From: Paenibacillus tritici
Lineage (GTDB): Bacteria > Bacillota > Bacilli > Paenibacillales > Paenibacillaceae
Direction of reading: 5' to 3'
Assembly (NCBI RefSeq): GCF_013204885.1
Contig: NZ_JABMKX010000010.1
Coordinates: 124,001-188,000 of the forward strand
DNA length: 64,000 nucleotides
A program made the position numbers and the translations under genes. Positions 8,538 to 17,467 of this stretch are shown one piece after another. Numbering within the stretch: the first letter of the stretch is position 1; each line of letters begins with the position of its first letter. The notes beneath the pieces are model-generated. The model saw nothing but the letters and a program-made list of their open reading frames with translations, did no database searches and was not told the DNA's origin.

Positions 8538-9563
8538 CTAAGCTTCTCCCCGTCTCTTCAGCCGGTAGGCTGCCGGAGTCTCCCCGGTGGATTTCTTGAA
8601 GGTGCGGATGAAGTACCCGCAGTCCTCGAAGCCCAGGGCATAAGCGATGCTCACCACCGAATCCTCTCCGTCCACCAGACAACGCTTCGCTTCCTCCAGC
8701 CTAAGGCTACTTATATAGGAAGAAAAAGTACTGCCCGTCTCCTGCCGGAACAGTCTGCTGAAATAATCCGCGCTGATCCAGCATAACTTCGCCATCCCGG
8801 CCAGCGTCAGCCGCTCCCGGAAATGCTCATGAATATACTCCAGCGCCGGCTTCAGCCTGATGCTGCCGCCTACCGTGCCCGGAGCCTGCTTCCTGCCAGC
8901 CGGTGGGCCTGCTTCCTGTACCTGCTGCCGGGGAACCTTCTGCTCCTGCACTGCTTGTTCTGGCTTCACATCCGTAGCATCTGTAGCAGCCCCAGCAGCC
9001 GCAGTACTGCCAAATCCATAGGTCCGGTTCTTGGCGCCTATCCGCCCGGTAATATAGTGGCTCATATGGGTGACGAGCTGGGCTACGGATTCAATCCGCT
9101 CATACGACATCACCGGAAGGCTGCGGTAATATTCCTCCAGCATGGTGTCATATTCCCGCTGGCCGGTACCGCCGCCTGCACCCAGCAGATCCAGCTCTCT
9201 GGCTGCCTCTTGTCCAGGAATTGAGATCTGGCCCAGCATAATTGAGCCGAGGTATCGGCTCCCGGCTACCAGCGGTACAGCCATATCGACGATACCCATG
9301 TGGCATTTGTAGACATAGGGACGCTGCATGCTCTGCGCGGCATGGCCTCCCCGGTAATCACAGCTCTCGCATAACCGCGAGGAGCGGGTAGCCGATCTCA
9401 TCGCCCGGCAGAAATCCGTACATTTGCTGTGCCTGGTGACCGGCTTGCCTGCCGCGTCTACCGTAAGCACAGCCATATCCGTCACCGCTGCCAGGTCATC
9501 CTGAATGACCTGCAACGCCTGTGTATCCACGACCTGTTCGAACTGTTCCAGAGAGTTCCGCAT
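8538..9563 (-). CDS. PocR-domain AraC-family transcriptional regulator
   Basis: A 341-residue regulator. The N-terminal half matches the PocR ligand-binding domain, with clustered cysteines (C48, C52, C65, C68 and one in YVYKCHMGIVD) and the typical VPLVAGSRYLGSIMLGQI strand. A Gln/Pro-rich linker follows. The last 95 residues are an AraC double HTH (AGMAKLCWISADYFSRLFRQ and IAYALGFEDCGYFIRTFKKS). I use ATG 9563 behind AAAGGAGG rather than the upstream extension. PocR-type regulators are known for propanediol and glycerol pathways, so control of the adjacent gldA-dhaKL operon is the natural inference. Confidence 0.87.
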   Translation of the reverse strand: MRNSLEQFEQVVDTQALQVIQDDLAAVTDMAVLTVDAAGKPVTRHSKCTDFCRAMRSATRSSRLCESCDYRGGHAAQSMQRPYVYKCHMGIVDMAVPLVAGSRYLGSIMLGQISIPGQEAARELDLLGAGGGTGQREYDTMLEEYYRSLPVMSYERIESVAQLVTHMSHYITGRIGAKNRTYGFGSTAAAGAATDATDVKPEQAVQEQKVPRQQVQEAGPPAGRKQAPGTVGGSIRLKPALEYIHEHFRERLTLAGMAKLCWISADYFSRLFRQETGSTFSSYISSLRLEEAKRCLVDGEDSVVSIAYALGFEDCGYFIRTFKKSTGETPAAYRLKRRGEA

Positions 9564-9702
9564 GAGTCCCTCCTTTAATTCATTCAAATTATATCTAAAA
9601 TTATAACATGATAACGGTTGCAATAACCAAATGATTCCCTCTATAACCGGCATTGTCAGAATTATCGTATACTATGAAGGTGAGCAGAAAGGAGAGGAAC
9701 CT

Positions 9703-11340
9703 GTGATATCCGATATTCCGCAATCAACGCTTAGGCTGGAGCGCTTATTTTTCTCAAGTGTGCACAGCTATTTCTGCAGTCATGCAGAAGGGAAGGCATT
9801 GCCCCGAAGGTTCCTTACCCACTATGCATTGTGTTATGTGACCGAGGGTAAAGGGCAACTGACCCTTAATGGAGTGCTGCTCACGGCGAATAAAGGGGAC
9901 TTCTTTTTATTGTTGCCCGGGACGGCAGTGGAAGGCAAAGCTCTGACTACAGAGCCTGTACGTTACATGATCATTTTCTTCTCCTGTATGCAGCTTCGGA
10001 AGGACCGCAGACATCAGGAGCTTCATCCTCCGGCATTCCCCGTTAGCGGGAAGCTTGAAGCATCCGGCCAGCCGCGGGCTGCTGAGATCATGAATCAAAT
10101 GACAGTACGCAGCCGAACCCGTGAACCGGAGGATATCATACGCGCTAAGTACCGGCTGCAGCGGCTGCTCTTCATGCTTCTTCAACCAAGTGAGCGCACT
10201 GCGCAGGACAAGGCCGTAGGGATGGATATGGTGCTGGCCCACATGAAGAACAACTACAACCAGGAGCTTAGAGTCGGGCAGCTGGCTCTAATGGCCGGGC
10301 TAAGCACCAATCATTTCATCAGAGCTTTCAAACAGCTTACTGACAAGACACCCATGACCTATTTGCTGGAGGAACGGATTAAAAAAGCCAAGCAGCTCTT
10401 GTTCTCTTCCGAACGGGTCAAGCAGATCGCCAAGGAAGTAGGCTACAAGGACGAGCATTATTTCAGCCGGGTGTTCAAGAAATCCGAAGGGGTAGCACCG
10501 GCCAGCTATCTGAAAAACAGTCATCTCCGTATCGCTGTTCTATATTATGGACTGGATGATTACCTGATGACACTTGGACTGACGCCGGTGGCTGCGCTGT
10601 CTTACCTGGAGCGGGTGTCCAGAAATTATGCCCTTCCCCATCCGGGTGTGCTGCAGCAGGATATTGTCCGCCTGAACGGTTCCCGGCTGAATTATGAGGA
10701 GCTTGTACGGCTGAAGCCTGATCTGATCATTGGGAGCGACCGCTTCTTACCAGGAGAGATGTTGGAGTCCATCGCACCCACGGTTGTCCTTAAGCATACC
10801 GATAATGTTGAGCAGCAGCTGTCCCGGCTGTCCCGTATTCTCGGCAGAGAGCAACAGGCTGACGATTGGATGAACAGCTACACCGAGCAGAAATACCTCA
10901 TTAGATCGGGGCTTGAAAAACGGGACAGGCTGCCAACGGTTTCTTTTATCAGAGTCAGCTCTGAATTCTACCGCCTGTACGGTGCCTCCAATCAGACAGG
11001 AACCCTACTATACAGAGATCTTGGACTACGCCCTTCCCTCTCATTCCCTGAACAGACCGAGGCGGTGGATTTTGAGATTGATGAGCTTCCGCGGTATAAC
11101 CCGGGGTACATCTTTTTGGCTGCGGACCCTACCCTGGAATCGAGACAACGGCTGGAGACGCTGCTGTCATCCCAAGAATGGTCTTCACTGGATGCAGTGA
11201 GGCAGCGCCGGGTGTTCGATGCAGGAGATCTGCTGTTCAAAACCCTTGGACCCACAGGCCGGATGTGGGCCATGTCTTATGTTGCATCCCGGATAGGTAC
11301 GCTGAACGATAGAATTATCCATGCCAACAGAGGGTTATAA
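9703..11340 (+). CDS. AraC-family regulator fused to ferric-siderophore-binding domain (Btr-like)
   Basis: A 545-residue one-component activator. An N-terminal cupin-like AraC domain (about 1-130) is followed by a double HTH near 175-270 (VGQLALMAGLSTNHFIRAFK and IAKEVGYKDEHYFSRVFKKS). The remaining 270 residues resemble a Fe-siderophore binding protein (LGLTPVAALSYL, RLKPDLIIGSDRF, FLAADPTLES). This architecture is that of B. subtilis Btr, which senses ferri-bacillibactin and activates its uptake genes. The start is GTG 9703, behind AAAGGAGAGG. It precedes a siderophore-binding lipoprotein gene with a Fur box, which it probably activates. Confidence 0.88.
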   Translation: MISDIPQSTLRLERLFFSSVHSYFCSHAEGKALPRRFLTHYALCYVTEGKGQLTLNGVLLTANKGDFFLLLPGTAVEGKALTTEPVRYMIIFFSCMQLRKDRRHQELHPPAFPVSGKLEASGQPRAAEIMNQMTVRSRTREPEDIIRAKYRLQRLLFMLLQPSERTAQDKAVGMDMVLAHMKNNYNQELRVGQLALMAGLSTNHFIRAFKQLTDKTPMTYLLEERIKKAKQLLFSSERVKQIAKEVGYKDEHYFSRVFKKSEGVAPASYLKNSHLRIAVLYYGLDDYLMTLGLTPVAALSYLERVSRNYALPHPGVLQQDIVRLNGSRLNYEELVRLKPDLIIGSDRFLPGEMLESIAPTVVLKHTDNVEQQLSRLSRILGREQQADDWMNSYTEQKYLIRSGLEKRDRLPTVSFIRVSSEFYRLYGASNQTGTLLYRDLGLRPSLSFPEQTEAVDFEIDELPRYNPGYIFLAADPTLESRQRLETLLSSQEWSSLDAVRQRRVFDAGDLLFKTLGPTGRMWAMSYVASRIGTLNDRIIHANRGL

Positions 11341-11370
11341 TCCATTGTAAAGTATGCATCGTTCTCCTAT

Positions 11371-11395
11371 CATAATGATAATGATTATTATTATC
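11371..11395 (+). promoter_or_regulatory. Fur box upstream of siderophore-binding lipoprotein gene
   Basis: TGATAATGATTATTA at 11376-11390 matches the 7-1-7 Fur core TGATAATNATTATCA at 14 of 15 positions, and flanking ATAAT/TTAT steps extend it. It lies about 30-50 bases before the ATG at 11422, so iron should repress this gene pair. Confidence 0.85.
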
Positions 11396-11421
11396 TATCG
11401 CACAAAGGAGAATAGAAACCC

Positions 11422-12423
11422 ATGAATAGAAAGAAATCCATCCAGATCCTGCTCCTTGCCGTTCTGCTGCTGATACTGGCCGCTTGCAGCAATGGAGCGG
11501 GACAACCGGCTTCCGGAGAGCAGAGTCCCTCCGCTTCCCAAACCAAGGATCAGGCGGCTGCGGAACCGGGCACACGCACAATTACCCATCTTAAGGGAGA
11601 AGCCGTGATTCCGTCCAAAATCGAAAAGATCGTTGTTCTCTCGGCAGAGTACATAGATCATCTGTTGACTATCGGAGAGAAGCCCTCCGGTGTGAACACC
11701 GAGGTCCGGTACGGAGGAGAGTATCTTCCCTATCTGGCTGACAAGCTGCAGGGGGTACAAACCGTAGGTTCGGCGGATAATCCCAACCTTGAGGCCATTA
11801 CCTTGCTTGATCCGGATGTGATTCTTATTGAGAGCCGGACGGCCGAGAATAAGTATGAGCAACTGAACAAAATCGCTCCTACCATCGTTCTTGGAAATGA
11901 ATGGCTTGATTATGGCGACGATACTTCCTTTTGGACCAAGGATCTGCTAACCATTGCGGAGATGTATGACAAGACGGACCTGGCGAAGGAAAAAATTGCT
12001 GAACTGGAACAGAAAACGGTCCAGGCCAGCGAGAAAATCAAAGTGCTGGACAACAAAAAACTCGCCTACCTCCGTGTACGCGAAAAGACCCTCCAAGTGT
12101 ATGCCCAAAAAGGTCATCCGACCAATGCTTTGCTCTACCAGGATCTCGGATTTGAGCCTGCAGCACTTACGCCGGAAGAGCAAAGAGCGGATTTATCTCT
12201 GGAGAAAACGCCGGAGCTTGGGGCAGACATTATCGTCCTCGAGACGGACCCGAATGCCCGGGATTTTTTGGGCAATATGCAGAAGAGCGCGCTCTGGAAG
12301 AACATCCCCGCCGTACAGGAGGGAAGGGTCCATGAGACTGATTCCTTTTGGCTCTTCAAGGGCTGGGGGGTTATTGGCCGGGGTGAGATTATAGATGAAA
12401 TCATGGCCTGGATAGAGCAATGA
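11422..12423 (+). CDS. Iron-siderophore ABC transporter substrate-binding lipoprotein
   Basis: A 333-residue extracellular lipoprotein that would capture a ferric siderophore for an ABC importer. The N-terminus has a hydrophobic signal and the lipobox LILAACSN, followed by a low-complexity Ser/Gln/Ala linker. The rest is a class III binding protein (FecB/FeuA type) with the phrases KIVVLSAEYIDHLLTIGEKPSG, LDPDVILIES, KIAPTIVLG and LRVREKTLQVYAQKGHPTNALLYQDLG. A Fur box lies upstream. The gene overlaps the next by four bases (ATGA). No permease or ATPase gene follows, so the membrane part must be encoded elsewhere or shared. Confidence 0.9.
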   Translation: MNRKKSIQILLLAVLLLILAACSNGAGQPASGEQSPSASQTKDQAAAEPGTRTITHLKGEAVIPSKIEKIVVLSAEYIDHLLTIGEKPSGVNTEVRYGGEYLPYLADKLQGVQTVGSADNPNLEAITLLDPDVILIESRTAENKYEQLNKIAPTIVLGNEWLDYGDDTSFWTKDLLTIAEMYDKTDLAKEKIAELEQKTVQASEKIKVLDNKKLAYLRVREKTLQVYAQKGHPTNALLYQDLGFEPAALTPEEQRADLSLEKTPELGADIIVLETDPNARDFLGNMQKSALWKNIPAVQEGRVHETDSFWLFKGWGVIGRGEIIDEIMAWIEQ

Positions 12424-13211
12424 GTGGCGGTCAACCTGTTGACAACGAGTGGATAAAAGTATTTTTGCAGCAGCACTTTGCCGTTACTGTCAGGGAGAAC
12501 CGGAGTGTTGCTTATCCTTACAGCACCGAAGATCTATTGGACGAAGCGAAACTCCCGCTAATCCTCCGTCAGCAATCGGTTCAGCTTGGTGAGCCGGCAG
12601 GACTTGTGGTAGGAACTTTGTTCGCCAAGCGATATTCCGTATTAATTATGGGGCTGGCCGCCTCGATCAGCCTGTTCGACACTTCACTGTCTCTGCTGCC
12701 CGGCGCTTTGCGGTTCCGGCCGGCTGACAGAGGGATCATGCATTATGAAGCGGAATTGGCAGCCTCGGGCACAGTTCCTGTTCACGCAGCGGAAGCCCGT
12801 CAGGCGTGCCTTGCCGGATATCTGGAGCACCTGCTGGAGCATTTGCGGCAGGTGTTCGCAGCAGTATCCAGTTATACAGGAGCCAAGGAACGAGTCATGT
12901 GGTCGTTGGTCTCGCATAATCTGCATGACCTGTATGGAAGACTGCGCACGGACAGGGGACTCTGGGACTCCGGGGAGCGGGGCTTAATTATCAGCCAGGA
13001 CTATAATACGCTGCTTCAGCCGGAGAAGCCTGATGAATTATCCATGCGGTTCCGCAAGGTGGAGCATCCGAAGCTGCAAGGCCGTCCCTTCTATCTGCGC
13101 AAGCATTGCTGCCTGGCCTACCGGATCAAGACTACACCTGATGCAGAAGAGTATTGCAGCACCTGCCCCAAGCTATCCGCTGAGGAGCGGTGGGATATAT
13201 TGAATTCCTGA
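12420..13211 (+). CDS. FhuF-like siderophore-iron reductase
   Basis: A 263-residue cytoplasmic protein translationally coupled to the siderophore-binding protein. The C-terminus carries CC-x14-C-x2-C (KHCCLAYRI ... YCSTCPKLS), which resembles the four-cysteine 2Fe-2S site of FhuF ferric reductases, although FhuF is usually described with x10 spacing. The middle region (LVSHNLHDLYGRL) fits the FhuF/IucC-like helical family. It probably reduces and releases iron from an imported siderophore. Expression should follow the Fur box at 11.37 kb, and a bidirectional hairpin ends the unit at 13.2 kb. Confidence 0.75.
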   Translation: MSGGQPVDNEWIKVFLQQHFAVTVRENRSVAYPYSTEDLLDEAKLPLILRQQSVQLGEPAGLVVGTLFAKRYSVLIMGLAASISLFDTSLSLLPGALRFRPADRGIMHYEAELAASGTVPVHAAEARQACLAGYLEHLLEHLRQVFAAVSSYTGAKERVMWSLVSHNLHDLYGRLRTDRGLWDSGERGLIISQDYNTLLQPEKPDELSMRFRKVEHPKLQGRPFYLRKHCCLAYRIKTTPDAEEYCSTCPKLSAEERWDILNS

Positions 13212-13214
13212 AGT

Positions 13215-13244
13215 AACGCCCATCCCTGGTTCAGGATGGGCGTT
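13215..13244. terminator. Bidirectional hairpin between fhuF-like and lyase genes
   Basis: AACGCCCATCC and GGATGGGCGTT form a perfect 11-bp stem with an 8-base loop, immediately after the plus-strand reductase stop and just before the 3' end of the minus-strand lyase gene. It can serve both directions. Confidence 0.75.
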
Positions 13245-13260
13245 GCTCATTTCAGCTGCT

Positions 13261-15471
13261 TTATGATTTGGAATCCCTAATAACAATGACATCCCGGTTA
13301 AAGAGGCCTCCGGCAAATTCAACGGCCTCCGGCTCCGTCTTGCGGGGCAGCAGCCCTTCGGAGATGATATTGCCGGTATGGTCGAGGTAGCTGGTTACAT
13401 CTACACTCTTATGGAACAGGCAGATCTCATCCACCCGGTCTTCCATGACAATACGCAGAGCCGTTGCCTCCTGTACCGAGAGCAGCTCCCCGTTCTGCCG
13501 CACAGGCAGGCGTTCTGCGCTCACCTGCGGCTTCTCTGCTCCGAATGGAACGGCAAGTGTAACGATGGCGGCACTCCCTGTCACCGTTAACGAACGCTTC
13601 ACCACCGGACTCTCGTCATACTGGCCCTGCTTGAAGATCAGGCCCGGCTCAAGCGTCAGCTGGTCGTCCGCCAGCCCGGCTGGCAGATGCTTCAGCAGCA
13701 GATTGGCTTCCTCCAGCCGGGTAGAGACTTCCCTGCTGATAGAATCGTAGCCCGCTATCCCCGGCGGCAGATGGAAATACTGCTCATAGCGGTGCTGCCC
13801 CTTGGCTTCAAACAGGTCCACGATCAGCCAATAGCTGTTCTTGATGAACAGCACCTTGCGGGAATGGATCACCGGATCTTCGTAACGGGTATACCCGTAT
13901 TGGCTCGCAAAGGTATAATCGTAGGCTTCCTTAAACTGGGTATCCCAGATTCTGCAGCTCGCGGTTGGCGGTGTATTCCAGTGAAAGCTGCGCACATGCT
14001 GATCCTGGCCGTCCACAACCACAGTGTTATGGGCCCTGGTAGAGACTGTATATTTACGTTCCTTGTTCCATTCGAATAATCCCATGCCCGAGTCGGCCAG
14101 CAGTTCGCGCCCGCCGGCATACAGCACCAGACTTAGCGCATCGGAATGCGCATGTCCGCCGATGCCTACGCCTGCGCGCATAGCCATGTACATATCACTG
14201 TGGTTCCAGCCCTGCCGGGAAGTCACATAACCGCCGACCGGGAAGCAGGCTGCCGTCTCGGCTGGCATGGCGGCCTGCAGCTGATCATACTGCGCTGCGG
14301 CATCCGGCCCGACTCTCCACAGCAGAGAGAACGGCAGCCGCTCATACCCCAGCGCTTTGAAATCTCCCCGCTGATACAGGTAAGCGCCCAGACTCATAAT
14401 ATTGTGCAGCTCGCTGACCACCTGCACATCGGTATCGCCGAATTTGACCAGCTGACCGTCGGGTGCCAGGAGATGCATCGTAACGACGAACATTTTCTCC
14501 AGCAGCTCCCGGTATTCTCCGGCATCCAGGCCAAGCTTATGGAACAATGTCACCAGCTCGTACAGATCACGCATCACGATCAGGTGATAATTGGGGCTTC
14601 CTTCAAACTGCACTCCATCCGGGTAGACGTTCTGGCGGATATATCCCGGCAGCTCACGCCCCCCATAATCCAGCCATTCTGCGGAATCCTTCAGCTCCGG
14701 CAGGAGCAGCGCGGTCTGAATCAGCCCCCGGAGCTGCATGCAGACATGATTACCGCCGCTCGCATGATATTTGCGCACATACTCCCCATGCTGATGGAAG
14801 GACTTAATCAGCTTCAGCTTCACCGCAGGCTCAAAGGCCGGAGAGCCGAAGAAGGTAATGAAGGCTTCCGGCAGCATGAACAGCCGAACACCCACTGAGA
14901 GGGGGTCCCAGGTGGAATGCTCCGCCCGGAACGTATCCTCTACCGGCATGGGGTTATCATCAATGAAGTGGCTGATCATATCATTGAAGCATTTGGCGTA
15001 TTTCTCATCACCGGTCAGCGCATAGGCTCTCGCCAGGCGCTTCACATACACGAACCGGGTCAGATGAAGCTGATACTGCGAGCTGTCGAAGAGCCAGCTG
15101 TTCCAGTCATAGGCTCCATTGCGGAAGACCACTCTTTTCCCTTTGAACAGCGGAATATCGCCTTCCACAATCCGGTCCGCCTCGGCGATATCCTGCTGCG
15201 CCTCCTCCTCCCCGCTGTAACGGCTTGCGGCATACACGCGCAGCTTGGGAACATCCTTCACCTCAAAGTAATATCTCCCGTTGTTACCCGCTGCAATAAC
15301 TTCTAAATAGGCATCCCGTGCACCGGGAATATCGCCTTGATTCAACTGGGCAGCCACACCGGCAAGCTCCGGCTGATCCAGATCCAGCATCGTGCGCAAG
15401 AAGGCTTCGTCGGACATCTGCGGCTTCGTATACTTCGGATTATGGCGTAACTCTTTATATCCAATCTTCAT
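13261..15471 (-). CDS. Heparinase II/III-superfamily polysaccharide lyase
   Basis: A 736-residue enzyme expected to cleave uronic-acid-containing glycans by beta-elimination. The N-terminal half is an alpha/alpha toroid with landmarks AEHSTWDPLSVGVRLF, HQHGEYVRKYHASGGNHVCM (candidate catalytic Asn-His) and FEGSPNYHLIV. The heparinase II/III-like beta domain contains GIGGHAHSDALSLVLYAGGR and RAHNTVVVDGQDQ, typical of this family. No signal peptide is visible, so it likely acts on imported oligosaccharides. I use ATG 15471 behind GGTGAGGG. It follows two CUT1 permease genes in the same direction. The exact substrate (alginate, hyaluronate-like or pectic oligomer) is not deducible. Confidence 0.85.
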   Translation of the reverse strand: MKIGYKELRHNPKYTKPQMSDEAFLRTMLDLDQPELAGVAAQLNQGDIPGARDAYLEVIAAGNNGRYYFEVKDVPKLRVYAASRYSGEEEAQQDIAEADRIVEGDIPLFKGKRVVFRNGAYDWNSWLFDSSQYQLHLTRFVYVKRLARAYALTGDEKYAKCFNDMISHFIDDNPMPVEDTFRAEHSTWDPLSVGVRLFMLPEAFITFFGSPAFEPAVKLKLIKSFHQHGEYVRKYHASGGNHVCMQLRGLIQTALLLPELKDSAEWLDYGGRELPGYIRQNVYPDGVQFEGSPNYHLIVMRDLYELVTLFHKLGLDAGEYRELLEKMFVVTMHLLAPDGQLVKFGDTDVQVVSELHNIMSLGAYLYQRGDFKALGYERLPFSLLWRVGPDAAAQYDQLQAAMPAETAACFPVGGYVTSRQGWNHSDMYMAMRAGVGIGGHAHSDALSLVLYAGGRELLADSGMGLFEWNKERKYTVSTRAHNTVVVDGQDQHVRSFHWNTPPTASCRIWDTQFKEAYDYTFASQYGYTRYEDPVIHSRKVLFIKNSYWLIVDLFEAKGQHRYEQYFHLPPGIAGYDSISREVSTRLEEANLLLKHLPAGLADDQLTLEPGLIFKQGQYDESPVVKRSLTVTGSAAIVTLAVPFGAEKPQVSAERLPVRQNGELLSVQEATALRIVMEDRVDEICLFHKSVDVTSYLDHTGNIISEGLLPRKTEPEAVEFAGGLFNRDVIVIRDSKS

Positions 15472-15514
15472 TTGAACCCTCACCCTTGCTTCGTTTAGCG
15501 GAGCGGCTCCGCGT

Positions 15515-16384
15515 CTATTCCTTAATCGAACCGAGCATAGCACCCTTGGCAAAATACTTCTGCAGGAACGGATACACAATCACAATCGGCAGCATCGCCA
15601 GCAATATAGCCGCATTCTGGACATTCGGCCCAAGGTTGGCGGCAAGCTGCGCATCCACTGCCGCTTCTGCCGAAATATTGGAGGCGCTAATCGCCACCAT
15701 CTGCCGCAGGAGCGGCTGAATCGGCCAGCGTGACGTATCATTCAGGTAGATCACCGCAGAGAAGAACTCATTCCAGAACTGCACCATGAAGAATAACGTA
15801 AAGGTGGCAATAATCGGCTTGGACAGCGGAAGCACGATGGAATACAGAATCCTGAACTCCCCCGCCCCGTCAATTCTTGCCGCTTCATCCAGGCTTTCAG
15901 GCAGACTCTGGAAGAAGGAGCGGATAACCATAATATTAAAAGCACTGGAGGCTGCCGGTAGCACCACCGCCCAGTAGGAATCAATCAGACCCAGATTCTT
16001 GACCACCAGATAGCTCGGAATCATCCCCCCGTGAAAGATCATCGTGAAGAAAATAACCAGCAGCATAATGCGGCGGCCGGGCAGGAACTTCTTCGACAGG
16101 GCATAAGCCAGTGTAATGGAGACAAACAGGCTGAGCAGCGTCCCCATAGCCGTGATAATCACGGAGTTCTTGACCGAGGTCAGGAACGTATTGGCATTCA
16201 GCAGATAGCTGTAAGCATCCAGCGTCCAGTGCTTGGGCCAGATGAAGAAATTCCCGGCCATGGAATCCCCCGGCGGACTGAAGGAAACCGCGATAATATA
16301 TAGAAAAGGCAGAATAACCAGCAGGCTGATTAAGCAAATAATAACTACAATAATGGTGTCAAACCAGGTTGCCTTAAGCTTCAT
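15515..16384 (-). CDS. Carbohydrate ABC transporter permease, LplC/YtcP type
   Basis: One of two inner-membrane permeases of a CUT1 sugar importer. The 289-residue protein has about six membrane helices and the cytoplasmic EAA loop ESLDEAARIDGAGEFRILYSIVLP, which contacts the ATPase. The N-terminus (VVIICLISLLVILPFLYIIAVSFS) and the C-terminal PFLQKYFAKGAMLGSIKE are characteristic of LplC-like proteins. It starts at ATG 16384 behind GGAGAGG. No ATPase gene is present, which is usual because a shared MsmX-type ATPase commonly serves these systems. Confidence 0.9.
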   Translation of the reverse strand: MKLKATWFDTIIVVIICLISLLVILPFLYIIAVSFSPPGDSMAGNFFIWPKHWTLDAYSYLLNANTFLTSVKNSVIITAMGTLLSLFVSITLAYALSKKFLPGRRIMLLVIFFTMIFHGGMIPSYLVVKNLGLIDSYWAVVLPAASSAFNIMVIRSFFQSLPESLDEAARIDGAGEFRILYSIVLPLSKPIIATFTLFFMVQFWNEFFSAVIYLNDTSRWPIQPLLRQMVAISASNISAEAAVDAQLAANLGPNVQNAAILLAMLPIVIVYPFLQKYFAKGAMLGSIKE

Positions 16385-16408
16385 AACCTCTCCACTCCTG
16401 TTCTCGTT

Positions 16409-17317
16409 CTAGAATATGCCTTCCTCGCCAAGCAGCCTTGCCGCATAATTGGCCCCCAGGACAAGGATCAGACTGGCAACGGATTTGAACATGCCCACGG
16501 TAATCGCGAAGCTGTAATTGAATTGCTCCAGACCGATATGGTAGACGAACAGATCGAACACATTGGAGACATCCAGGTTGAGGCTGTTGGTCATCAGGAA
16601 GATCTGCATGAAGTTGGAGTCCATGGAGGAACCCAGACGGAGCAGCAGCAGAATGACAATCGTGCCCTTGATGCCAGGGAGGGTAATATGCCAGATGCTC
16701 TGCAGCCGGCTTGCTCCATCCACCTTGGCTGCCTCATACTGCTCGGGATTAATCCCCGCCAGTGCCGCCAGGAATATAATCGTCCCCCAGCCTGCATCCT
16801 TCCAGATGGACTGGAAGATTACCAGCGGCCGGAACCACTCATTGCTGACCAGGAAGTTGGCACTGCTGCCGAACCACTGCTCGAGATAATGGTTAATCAC
16901 GCCCGAAGGTCCGAAGAAGGAAATCGTGATCCCGTAGATAACGACCCAGGAGAGGAAATGGGGCAGATACACGATGGTCTGCGACACACGCTTGAATACC
17001 TTAAGCCGTACCTCATTCAGGAGCAGCGACAGAAGAATCGTGAAGGGAAAATAAATGATCAGATTCAGCAGGCTGATCAGCAGCGTATTTTTGAGCAACA
17101 TATAGAAATCGGAGGTTCCGAAAAACTGTCTGAAATTATCCAGCCCCACCCACGGGCTGTCCATAATGCCTTTGAACGGGCTGTATTCCTTGAAAGCCAG
17201 AATGAGTCCCGACATCGGGATGTAATGAAATACGAGAAAATAGAGAATACCCGGTGCTGCCAGTAAATAAAAGGGCCATAGCTGATGAAACCGTTTCGGT
17301 CGTAAAGCTCTCTGCAC
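16409..17317 (-). CDS. Carbohydrate ABC transporter permease, LplB/YteP type
   Basis: The second permease of the importer, 302 residues, with the LplB-family beginning WPFYLLAAPGILYFLVFHYI and the phrase GLILAFKEYSPFKGI. The ATPase-contact loop reads EQYEAAKVDGASRLQSIWHITLPGI. The start codon is GTG with AAGGAGG upstream. It lies 24 bases before the second permease gene and downstream of the binding-protein gene. The gap to the binding-protein gene contains a hairpin that may lower permease expression relative to the binding protein. Confidence 0.9.
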   Translation of the reverse strand: MQRALRPKRFHQLWPFYLLAAPGILYFLVFHYIPMSGLILAFKEYSPFKGIMDSPWVGLDNFRQFFGTSDFYMLLKNTLLISLLNLIIYFPFTILLSLLLNEVRLKVFKRVSQTIVYLPHFLSWVVIYGITISFFGPSGVINHYLEQWFGSSANFLVSNEWFRPLVIFQSIWKDAGWGTIIFLAALAGINPEQYEAAKVDGASRLQSIWHITLPGIKGTIVILLLLRLGSSMDSNFMQIFLMTNSLNLDVSNVFDLFVYHIGLEQFNYSFAITVGMFKSVASLILVLGANYAARLLGEEGIF

Positions 17318-17405
17318 AGGCTAAACCTCCTTATCCATGGGCAAATTCAGCGAGAAACATAAGGATGATGGGGAAAGCGAACCCTTACATCCTTATATTT
17401 CAAGA

Positions 17406-17428
17406 GAAAGGGGGAAGCCCCCCTCTTT
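17406..17428 (-). promoter_or_regulatory. Intercistronic hairpin between binding-protein and permease genes
   Basis: GAAAGGGGG and CCCCCCTCTTT form a GC-rich stem around AAG. On the minus strand it follows the binding-protein stop codon and precedes the permease start. Such hairpins are known to act as partial terminators or message stabilisers that keep binding protein in excess. Confidence 0.55.
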
Positions 17429-17467
17429 GCCTTTGTTTATATGTTATTTTTCTGTGTAAGCTGTTAT

